From: Enterococcus sp. DIV1094 | GTDB lineage: Bacteria > Bacillota > Bacilli > Lactobacillales > Enterococcaceae | Reading direction: 5' to 3' | Length of the DNA: 64,000 nt | NCBI RefSeq assembly: GCF_017316305.2 | Contig: NZ_CP147250.1 | Coordinates: forward strand, 2,665,001 to 2,729,000 | In this document: positions 39,501 through 46,223 of the stretch, piece after piece | Layout of the letters: each line of letters opens with the position of its first letter | Numbering within the stretch: the stretch's first letter is position 1 | Program-made: the position numbers and the translations under genes | Notes under the pieces: generated by a model | Seen by the model: the letters and a program-made list of their open reading frames with translations, nothing else | Told to the model about the DNA's origin: nothing | The model's database searches: none

Positions 39501-42500
39501 ATTTTAAAAGAATTGAAACTGTATGGTGGTGCACCAGAAGAAGTGCTTTCAGATGCGAGTGCCGAAAAAACAGTGATGAAGTGGGCATTTGAAAATGTGT
39601 TGGGCAGTTCGATTGAAGCATATATTGCAAAAAATATCGTTGATGTACCTGACCCATCCGCTTTTACGCTTGGTCATCTCAGGCGCTTGTTTACATTTGA
39701 AGAATTGAAAAAAACTGGGCGGATCAATTTTTCTTCCCAACAGGATAGCAAGGCATCCATAGACGCAGAACGAAATTTGAAACGGCTTTGGGCAACCTTA
39801 TCTAACCGAGCATTGCCTCATTACTTGCTGAAATCAAGTAATCTCCCAGACAATTTATTGATTTCTGACTATAGTTCACTGACACAATTAACAGGTGCGA
39901 GCTTATTGGCAGATCTAGGATTTTCTAAAAAGTTTAACCAAACTGAGACTCGTTTACTAGGAGAATTTTTTTTAGAGACGCTCAGTCTCAAAGGCGTCCA
40001 CCACTTTGAAGAGTTATCGTTTCTTTTGACACCAGCATTAGTGACTGTCGCACAACTTGAACCTGATAAAATGCGAGCGGCTCTTGTGAATGACAACTAT
40101 ATCGAAGTCGCACTCACGACCTTTATCAGCTATTCACAAAGAGGGTATTTCCAGCTGATGAAAACACAAGCGATCCTTAATGACCTGACCGCTACCTATC
40201 AACAAGCAGTCATTGACTGGCGGCGAAAACTAGCGCTAGTTGATGAGGTACTGGCAGAGTGCAATCGATTGGGAATCAGGGTCAGCATGGCGGCAGGGCA
40301 AGTGTATTTAGCTGGGGGCAATCCTTGTCCTGGACAATGGACGCCACCGGATCTTGAAAGGTGGTATACTCGGCTAACAAAAGATGTCGCAGAATCCTAT
40401 CACTTGCTCAATCAATTTTTGATCCAGCTTTCGATCCAATCGATCCCGCAACAGGAACTCGCTTTTCTATTTTCTCCCAATAGTCACATTTACGCAGCTT
40501 CTGCTCAATTCAAAAGTGAAGTTCGTCAGTATGATCCTCCTAAAAATATGCGCTCAGTCCCGCCCTTTTTATTATATAAACAAGAGGAGCTATTAGATAC
40601 GAAACTTAACTTGAATCAAACGGATCTGTTCGTCGCTAAAAATGGAAATGAGGAACGATGGTATGCGCTGAAGCGTCTGGATGAAGGAGGATATAAATTT
40701 TATCGAGTCGATCAAGATCCTTTTTTGTATCTTATCTATGGTCTGATGGATCGCAAAGATCTTTGGGACGGACAATTCCGAAAAAATGGAGATAAGATCC
40801 GCATCGGGAAAAAGGATTACACGTTTACAACCCAAGTGCATATGGACAAAGAGTATTCTCATGGCGAAGGAAATACAACGCTAGCCAATCAAATCAGTTT
40901 GGAGCATAAGGATGTGCTCTATCGACAACTATATGCATCAGGAAATGAACAGACAGTAGCGACGAAAGTTTGGGATGTCTTAAAACATGTGATTCCTTTT
41001 TATGATTGCGTTGTTGGTGTTTCGGCACATAATGCAGAAGAAGCGGTCCCTAATTGTCTGCTCGATGCTGTATCACTCATTCCAGTTTTAGGACAAGTCA
41101 CATCTTTTAGTATGAGATTTGCCTTAGGAGTCGCAAAGTCGGTTGTTAAAAGTGGGTTAAGTACGACGTTGAAAACAGGCACTCGCTTTCTCCCTACGTT
41201 GCCAGAGCTTAGAGGGCTGTTCGCAACTGCGATACGTACTTTTGATCCTGGAGTGGAAATGATCATAGGAGGCGGGCAATTCATTTTGAAACGCTTAGTG
41301 GCTTTAAAAAATGAAGAATTTGTAAGTAAAGAACTAAAAGCAGTGTTGACAAAGCTCGACCTATTAAAAAAACAACAGCCTGATGTGACGCAAAATTTTG
41401 TGACTGCTCGCTTGTCGAAAGACGGTCCAGAAGTTCGAGTGAAACGTATGCAAAATAACTTGTATTTAAAAGTGAACGATCTTAAAAATGGGGATGTGTC
41501 CGGAAAGTACTTTACTTTGCGCGGTGAGCAGCTACGAGAGTTTGAAGGACCAGCAACTTTTACTCCAAGACAAAAAGTCGTGATCCAGCGACTGTCCAGG
41601 AGCTTAGATGTCGATCAGATATTTGTAGAAGAACCCAACTTATATCCAAAACTTTATGGAGAGGGAAAAGTATATACCTACAAAAAAAAGGATGGACAAC
41701 GAATTTCCGCGATCAAAATGGATGGACAGATCGTTCCTGTTCACATACAGGTACTCGAAAAACATGGTGTTCGCTACGATATTTTTGATGGAGAGAAGCT
41801 TTTACCTGTCAATTTCAACGGGATTGAATGGTATTTTGAACCAGTGACCTCACCAGTGATTTCGAAATCTGTCGAAACCGAAGTGACACATCGCCTCAAT
41901 CAATTTGAAACTTTGTGGGATGTGGCTACGCTTTCGGCTCCCGATGAAAGAGGCTTGATGTGGAGTGCTGAAGGTCGGTCTTATATAAAAATCAATGATC
42001 GCTATATCCCGCTGATCTTACTGAATAAAGAAGAGAATCGGTACCATTTAGTTAAAAAGGATATCCTTGAACCGCTGACGGTTTTACGATTTGATTTGAA
42101 TGAACGTTCGTTTAGATTCGAGACTGAGAGAGAGAAGCTGGCGTTTGAGTTGCAAAGCCATATCAGAAGAGCCGGTACAAGTGACGACTTGATTCCAGGA
42201 ACCTCAAGTGGTAGTGCTGGAACATCCCGCGAAACGAAGTCCTATCCCCCGCTTCCAAATACGCCAGCAAGATGGAAAGAGTGGAATGAGTTTCGACAAG
42301 CAGAAATATTAGTTGTTGAACCCCTAAAAAGGCCGGTCGATCGAAATGTCGTATGCAAGAAACTCTCTACTTTTATCCCAGAGCCAAAAATCGTAGTCTC
42401 ACTGGATGAAGAAAAAGAGAGAAAAGGAATTTCTGAGGCGATTGCACACATGTATCATTTGCAGCCAGTTGATTACCAAACTTTTTCTGGTTTGAATCCG

Positions 42501-43697
42501 AACAAGGCGCCAGAGTATCTACAACCGTTTTTTAAGAAAGTTTCAGAAGCGTTCTATGAAGCGATCGAGTATTTCCAACGTACAAAAGAACGATGTATTG
42601 AGTTGTTGAAACTAGACAAGATTGCTGGAACGCCGGAAGGACAGTACGCAGTTGAGATGTTTGACATGTATCAGATCAAAAATCGAGAGCCATATTTAAG
42701 AGAAATCTTTAAACGCTTATTGTCTGTATCAGAAAAAGGGGAACGGTTCCTCCGACAGTCAGCGGATTGGGGATTTGAGAATATTTGGATCGTCTCTACA
42801 AAATTAGAAAAAAATGAAGCGAGACAAGCTTATTATACAAAGGTTGAAGCTATCCCCCGTACCAGTGCATTCATGATGACTCGTGATCCAGAATGTCGAA
42901 TCATCTTTATTGCTGATACGAACCATATTGATCCAGATCATCTACCGAACCTTCAGTTAGCGATAGATCCCAAAGAAACCTTGATGCATGAAACAGCCCA
43001 TGTCGTTTCAATGGCATATGATGTTGTATCAGGGTATCCCTATGTAGCCAAAGGTTTTTCAAAATGTGGACAAGATGTTCGCGATCAATATTTCAGAAGA
43101 TTTGAAGGTTTTTTCAAAACAAGATACTTTGACAGTTATGTCGATCAATTAGCCGATGTTCAAGGATCGCCCATGTTATCGAATGAGGCAGTGATCCTTG
43201 CAGAAAAAACGGATGCAATGCTAAGCATGAATATCCAAATGCTTGATGCAGAAACATTGATGATCATGATTAGAGATGTGGCAAAGGGGAATAAATTCAA
43301 TCAACGGCCAAAAGTGTTTAAACGAGATGTAAGTAGTGAACAGAGTGAAATAAAAATAACTGGAGAAACATTCATTGCGGTCGCATTGATGAAATCAGGG
43401 TCATTCTATACGGTAGAAAAGAGTCCGGAGTTGAAAGTCCCGCAAAAACAGCCAGATAGCACAACTCTCTCTCCTGATTCTACAACCAAGACTCAACAGG
43501 TAAATACCAAAAAGGCGAATCTTAAGCCGGCAACGCCAAAACAAAGCAAGAAAAATCAGAGCAAGTCGAAAAAAGGGAAACCGCGTATCCAGAAACTTGT
43601 CGGTTTTAGCACGAAAGCGAGTATCTTCCTGAATGAAGGACAGAGAACAACACCAGTGAAACAAAAACGAAGTGAGTTGAATTTGCAATATCGTTGA
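36573..43697 (+). CDS. Giant toxin-like protein 2, paralogue of protein 1
   Basis: A 2374-aa protein collinear with protein 1 over most of its length. Shared landmarks: TQAHFKTVC (about 195), four helical repeats (about 475-1010), YLAGGNPCPGQW (about 1248), the hydrophobic segment VIPFYDCVVG (about 1470-1530), LYLKVNDL...GKYFTLRGEQL, LPVNFNGIEWYFE, MWSAEGRSYIKINDRYIPL, and HETAH at 2139-2143 with DAE at 2225-2227. The putative catalytic histidine thus has the same residue number as in protein 1, although the flanking sequence differs widely, which points to an old duplication kept under selection. The ATG at 36573 follows AAAGGAG by 8 nt. A strong terminator ends the pair. The tail is a basic Lys/Ser/Pro-rich linker plus the motif KRSELNLQ. 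It may be a second toxin with other specificity, or a partner subunit. Confidence 0.8.
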   Translation: MPIEEHRKKTGLFNSKSRKHLTQKEQQRRLHLLAQILGHYPVGRGIWTPAGMLYLLSIGQNFRIVDANLPNRQRAVQETKAAFEVDTFVEARQQGEEISVQSLASSSTANPRRFVQPLPQNTPRNMTQTIQAPLPSNPLIYLVEKAHQWSIGIHKMAYSISHLENCTTTSEVFHQNSLGLFNGANQTQAHFKTVCQIAVAKAQKKNEQPIKVPAGFQKFHFTHRQNKNSTHLFTAEEAAVKMRKMFQATMGDFDQPVNLTTINQARKQVDQQDTPIIEAFWNEMTELFTSFFSQPENTTFTEQQADKNGYSVMDHFFEWMGQTFSVNLDTYDSTDKQTNEHFNNPRVTTPFDPLTTESAADKPDITEIEPGALAKLLELGNRLSKKFDDFIKKYDPLVGRGAEAAPVNSQPDRSAAAEHLQSSPVIFAKDSEYEQVIQIIDAISQNKRPAGNLSVLPNFRYDELLYDRKNQTASANVMLKTFFVDQNLLQSSANDLELIEVVQRWAGRNWGNEDNTQSQRAQYLAYLILESYGVEDVRIGEFLSNSQLQAIYKQWKTNTLLMGYPYKEVNEQSHIYHLSPAETPSVTRFLQQMKVNKQIYKDFIHERPASISKNTKIPPIYHQKQLFNMRAKTVEVNNVAQDFLSKQRIYLDQPTPAQLVIEMRKWILNGKRYEEIVRRQITAATMLRQAHGATEKPLTVSEARAILLQWEENNAQLGYVYQKTKKKNWGIDINKIKKEQEKEREKQVKQKIELFLRENGLSSSIKTPFQPEKTPEQQTTIENQEIIQQRVANFLTDKGIACNTTNPNLFAEAVSNWVLLEGATQKIIDMVKVKQIAQVILDEKLDGVISNEHAEITFVKWLWDLIETDESLLTVVPRPVSDEQIITSMPTSPAPMMNVMNQTETTIGEEAKNTTNNEQWRSAKVMKQVEAFFREKGLLVGEVTKEDVLSAMGKWFIESGERTSVMPEKIQAVASVILKELKLYGGAPEEVLSDASAEKTVMKWAFENVLGSSIEAYIAKNIVDVPDPSAFTLGHLRRLFTFEELKKTGRINFSSQQDSKASIDAERNLKRLWATLSNRALPHYLLKSSNLPDNLLISDYSSLTQLTGASLLADLGFSKKFNQTETRLLGEFFLETLSLKGVHHFEELSFLLTPALVTVAQLEPDKMRAALVNDNYIEVALTTFISYSQRGYFQLMKTQAILNDLTATYQQAVIDWRRKLALVDEVLAECNRLGIRVSMAAGQVYLAGGNPCPGQWTPPDLERWYTRLTKDVAESYHLLNQFLIQLSIQSIPQQELAFLFSPNSHIYAASAQFKSEVRQYDPPKNMRSVPPFLLYKQEELLDTKLNLNQTDLFVAKNGNEERWYALKRLDEGGYKFYRVDQDPFLYLIYGLMDRKDLWDGQFRKNGDKIRIGKKDYTFTTQVHMDKEYSHGEGNTTLANQISLEHKDVLYRQLYASGNEQTVATKVWDVLKHVIPFYDCVVGVSAHNAEEAVPNCLLDAVSLIPVLGQVTSFSMRFALGVAKSVVKSGLSTTLKTGTRFLPTLPELRGLFATAIRTFDPGVEMIIGGGQFILKRLVALKNEEFVSKELKAVLTKLDLLKKQQPDVTQNFVTARLSKDGPEVRVKRMQNNLYLKVNDLKNGDVSGKYFTLRGEQLREFEGPATFTPRQKVVIQRLSRSLDVDQIFVEEPNLYPKLYGEGKVYTYKKKDGQRISAIKMDGQIVPVHIQVLEKHGVRYDIFDGEKLLPVNFNGIEWYFEPVTSPVISKSVETEVTHRLNQFETLWDVATLSAPDERGLMWSAEGRSYIKINDRYIPLILLNKEENRYHLVKKDILEPLTVLRFDLNERSFRFETEREKLAFELQSHIRRAGTSDDLIPGTSSGSAGTSRETKSYPPLPNTPARWKEWNEFRQAEILVVEPLKRPVDRNVVCKKLSTFIPEPKIVVSLDEEKERKGISEAIAHMYHLQPVDYQTFSGLNPNKAPEYLQPFFKKVSEAFYEAIEYFQRTKERCIELLKLDKIAGTPEGQYAVEMFDMYQIKNREPYLREIFKRLLSVSEKGERFLRQSADWGFENIWIVSTKLEKNEARQAYYTKVEAIPRTSAFMMTRDPECRIIFIADTNHIDPDHLPNLQLAIDPKETLMHETAHVVSMAYDVVSGYPYVAKGFSKCGQDVRDQYFRRFEGFFKTRYFDSYVDQLADVQGSPMLSNEAVILAEKTDAMLSMNIQMLDAETLMIMIRDVAKGNKFNQRPKVFKRDVSSEQSEIKITGETFIAVALMKSGSFYTVEKSPELKVPQKQPDSTTLSPDSTTKTQQVNTKKANLKPATPKQSKKNQSKSKKGKPRIQKLVGFSTKASIFLNEGQRTTPVKQKRSELNLQYR
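38000..39600 (+). repeat. Four tandem ~85-aa helical repeats coded in giant gene 2
   Basis: Units begin near 38000, 38473, 38926 and 39337 and align one to one with those of gene 1. Their tryptophans (VQRWAG, MRKWIL, VSNWVL, MGKWFI) and closing W (YKQW, LLQW, FVKW, VMKW) recur at regular spacing. Confidence 0.6.
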
Positions 43698-43737
43698 AAA
43701 GTAAAAATAGAAGTATTTAACCATTAGAAATAAAGGG

Positions 43738-43787
43738 ATAGCCACAAAAATTGTTCTTCAATATTTGTGGCTATTGCTTTTTTTTTC
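43738..43787 (+). terminator. Strong terminator after the giant gene pair
   Basis: ATAGCCACAAA pairs with TTTGTGGCTAT, followed by TGC and T9. The rest of the gap to 43903 is AT-rich and holds the regulator's promoter region; no small gene is seen. Confidence 0.88.
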
Positions 43788-43903
43788 GACGATTGGTTCT
43801 TTTGAGTAATTATTCTAACGATTTTTTGCAATATATATTTTACATAAAGCAATTTATAGTTTACACTATCGATAAGAGCTGAGAATGGAGGGTAGCCATC
43901 AAC

Positions 43904-44113
43904 GTGAAAAATATTCGAATGAAATTGGCACGTTTAGCAAGTGAATTGAGCCAAGAAGAGTTAGCCCAGCGTGTGGGTGTCACACGTCAAACAATCGGGT
44001 TGATCGAAGCGGGAAAGTACAATCCTACGCTTAAGCTATGTCTGGCGATCTGCCATGAATTGAATCAAACACTAGATGAACTATTTTGGGAGGATCAAGA
44101 TGAAAAAGAATAA
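43904..44113 (+). CDS. XRE-family helix-turn-helix regulator
   Basis: A 69-aa DNA-binding protein made almost only of the Cro/cI-type HTH: LASELSQEELAQRVGVTRQTIGLIEAGKYNPTLKLCLAICHEL, with the recognition helix at VTRQTIGLIE. This short form (YgzD/Cro-like) is typically encoded with a small membrane protein, as here: the next ORF overlaps it by 14 nt. It starts with GTG at 43904 after GGAGGG (about 11 nt). Self-regulation of the pair is the usual mode. It also lies directly downstream of the giant genes and could act on them, but nothing in the sequence proves that. Confidence 0.9.
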   Translation: MKNIRMKLARLASELSQEELAQRVGVTRQTIGLIEAGKYNPTLKLCLAICHELNQTLDELFWEDQDEKE

Positions 44114-44585
44114 GCCTAAAGATGAGCGTATCATCCAAATAAATAATAAAATACAAAGTGAAGCCTTTTTACTGCTATTAGTGCTATTAGGTATCTCTTT
44201 ATTTGTAAAGAGTTATCTGTTGGATCTGCCTGTGTCTGATTCTCTTGCCGAGCTTCTTATCTTAGGAGCCGCAGTCCTTTATTTATTGATTCGTGGGGCA
44301 TTGATCGGACATGAGATCATCGATACTTCGAAACATGCTAAAATATTACAAGCCGTATCGATTGTTGGTGGGAGTCTCCTCGTTGCTTTAGGGACCGGTA
44401 TCAGAAACTATTCCTTATATCAACATCTTTACTCTGGCTACCTAGATCCTCACTTGTTAGCTGTAGTAGGGATTACCTTTTTATCATCGGTCATTTTTAT
44501 GGCTGGATTATTGTTTGTTGTTTTTTCTGTCAATCGCTTGAGTCAGAAAAGGTTAGAAAATAAGATCGATGATGATCTGGAATGA
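44100..44585 (+). CDS. DUF6773-like membrane protein
   Basis: A 161-aa protein with a basic start containing DERIIQINNKIQSEAF, then four predicted membrane helices (AFLLLLVLLGISLFVKSYL, LAELLILGAAVLYLLIRGAL, LQAVSIVGGSLLVALGTGI and LAVVGITFLSSVIFMAGLLF). The N-terminal DER...NKI motif and pairing with a short XRE regulator match the DUF6773 family of Firmicutes, whose function is unknown. The ATG at 44100 sits 5 to 6 nt after GGGAGGA inside the regulator gene, so the two are translationally coupled. Confidence 0.85.
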   Translation: MKKNKPKDERIIQINNKIQSEAFLLLLVLLGISLFVKSYLLDLPVSDSLAELLILGAAVLYLLIRGALIGHEIIDTSKHAKILQAVSIVGGSLLVALGTGIRNYSLYQHLYSGYLDPHLLAVVGITFLSSVIFMAGLLFVVFSVNRLSQKRLENKIDDDLE

Positions 44586-44685
44586 GCCACGACAAAGCTA
44601 ACAAATGTTTTTACCTAACACTCGTTGGTCCTACAGATTCCGCTTGTATTTTAAGAGAGACTACCGCATAATAGGAGGAGCAAAA

Positions 44686-45069
44686 ATGGAAGTAAAATTC
44701 ACTAGAAATACTGGTTTTTACGGAATGGGTAGTCCGATCACCTTGCGTATCGACGACCGAAAAATCAGTTTGTCTCATAATCAGTCAACTAAAGTGACTG
44801 TCCAATCCCCATTTACGATGCAAGCTTCCTTTTTTTGGCTGAAAAGTCCTAAGTACGTTATTACTGAGCCAAAGAAAGGATATACGATCACCATGAATAT
44901 TCTGTTGATTCAACTCTATCCTTTCCTTTTTTTATTCTCAGGGATCAGTGCGGTATTTTTCCAGAATATAGGCTATAGTGTCATGATCGTATTCATGATG
45001 ATCGGCTTCTTTTTGTTCATCAAAAATAAAGCATATACAATCAAGGAGACTGTTGATGAAGAATTCTGA
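44686..45069 (+). CDS. Small membrane protein with N-terminal beta domain, unknown function
   Basis: A 127-aa protein: residues 1-65 look like a small beta-sandwich (TGFYGMGSPITLRIDDRKISL), followed by two hydrophobic helices (ILLIQLYPFLFLFSGISAVFF and YSVMIVFMMIGFFLFI) and an acidic tail. No named family is recognised. The ATG at 44686 follows AGGAGGAG; an in-frame ATG at 44605 lacks a site. Its last codons overlap the start of the CBS-domain gene by 14 nt, suggesting coupling. Confidence 0.8.
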   Translation: MEVKFTRNTGFYGMGSPITLRIDDRKISLSHNQSTKVTVQSPFTMQASFFWLKSPKYVITEPKKGYTITMNILLIQLYPFLFLFSGISAVFFQNIGYSVMIVFMMIGFFLFIKNKAYTIKETVDEEF

Positions 45070-45754
45070 TCTTTTTTTAAGCAGCTTTAATCGAATCGAA
45101 AAATGGCTCCAAGAAGAGATGGGGAATCCACGAAACATGGGATTTACCGAACTCGTTCGACGGTTAGCACAAAAACAACATCAAAGTGTGCGTAAATACG
45201 AAGATGACCTCTTACAATTGGCGCAATTGCGTAATGCGATCGTGCATGACCGCATCGCGGTAGACTTCATTATTGCTGAACCCAATGACTGGGCGACAAA
45301 TCGCATCCAGAAAATCGAGCAAGAACTGATTCGCCCTGAAACCGTGTTGCCACGTTTCGCAAAGCATGTGACTGGTTTTGAATGGGATATCCCGTTGCCT
45401 CGTTTGTTGGAGACAGTGGCACAAAAGCGCTATTCTCAATTTCCGCTTTATCACAAAGGAACGTTCAAGGGGCTCGTAACTTTGCGGATGTTAGGCTTTT
45501 GGTTGGCAAAAGAAAGCCATCAAGGTGTGATCGATCTACAAGGAAAAACTGCCGCAGATCTGATCATACAAGATGGTAAATACACCAATTACCACTTTGT
45601 CTCAGCTCAGACAACGATTGCTGAAGTAGAAAGAATGTTTGGTGAGCAAGGAACACTCGAAGCCGTGCTGATCACCAAAAATGGTGACCCTAACGGAAAC
45701 TTGTTGGGGATCATTCGCCCGAGAGATATTTATCATGAAGTAGAAAAGGAATGA
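45056..45754 (+). CDS. CBS-domain protein with HEPN-like N-terminal domain
   Basis: A 232-aa protein with two parts. The N-terminal 90 residues are helical and contain RNAIVH (Arg59 to His64), the R-x4-H pattern of HEPN domains, set in a typical context (LLQLAQLRNAIVHDR). The C-terminal part has two CBS motifs (AQKRYSQFPLYHKGTFKGLVTLRMLGFWLA; EAVLITKNGDPNGNLLGIIRPRDIY), which usually bind adenine nucleotides. A nucleotide-sensing role is likely. Whether the HEPN-like part has RNase activity or is only structural cannot be told. The ATG at 45056 is 7 nt after AAGGAG. lspA follows after 4 nt. Confidence 0.82.
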   Translation: MKNSDLFLSSFNRIEKWLQEEMGNPRNMGFTELVRRLAQKQHQSVRKYEDDLLQLAQLRNAIVHDRIAVDFIIAEPNDWATNRIQKIEQELIRPETVLPRFAKHVTGFEWDIPLPRLLETVAQKRYSQFPLYHKGTFKGLVTLRMLGFWLAKESHQGVIDLQGKTAADLIIQDGKYTNYHFVSAQTTIAEVERMFGEQGTLEAVLITKNGDPNGNLLGIIRPRDIYHEVEKE

Positions 45755-45758
45755 TTAT

Positions 45759-46223
45759 TTGTTAGTGATATATTGGATTATAAGTGCATTGATCGTCGGT
45801 TTGGATCAATGGGTAAAATGGTTGATCGTCGAGAACTTTGCTTTAGGCGAAACAAAGTCCGTGATTCCTGGCATCTTATCGCTGAATCATATTCGTAATT
45901 TTGGCGCAGCATGGAGTTTGTTAGAAGGAAAAATGTGGTTCTTTACTGTCGTGACGATCATTGCCGTTGTCGTGGTCTTGACGTTGATGATCAAAAACCG
46001 TAACAATGGGAGCCGTTGGTTCATGGTCGGTCTGACATTGATCCTAGCTGGCGCAATCGGCAACTTTATCGATCGTGTCCGCTTAGGGTATGTGGTCGAC
46101 ATGTTCCAAACTGATTTCATGAATTTCCCGATTTTCAACGTAGCCGATGTTTCATTGGTGATCGGTGTGATCTGCGTATTGATTTACATTATTTTAGATG
46201 AAAAGGAACAACGAAAAAAATGA
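45759..46223 (+). CDS. lspA: Lipoprotein signal peptidase (signal peptidase II)
   Basis: A 154-aa membrane aspartyl protease that cleaves prolipoprotein signal peptides after lipidation. Four membrane helices are visible; the catalytic Asp residues are in AGAIGNFIDRVRLGYVVD and FNVADVSLVIG, and HIRNFGAAWS is the conserved block III. It starts with TTG at 45759, 9 nt after AAAGGA. Its stop overlaps the ATG of the pseudouridine synthase gene (ATGA), the usual lspA-rluD coupling in Firmicutes. Confidence 0.96.
   Translation: MLVIYWIISALIVGLDQWVKWLIVENFALGETKSVIPGILSLNHIRNFGAAWSLLEGKMWFFTVVTIIAVVVVLTLMIKNRNNGSRWFMVGLTLILAGAIGNFIDRVRLGYVVDMFQTDFMNFPIFNVADVSLVIGVICVLIYIILDEKEQRKK

Noticed and set aside
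29230-43697. Resemblance of the giant HExxH proteins to botulinum-like or clostridial glucosylating toxins
   Set aside because: HExxH is at the C-terminus, there is no ntnh/orfX partner, no DxD glucosyltransferase pattern and no CROP repeats; only the general large-toxin plan is shared.
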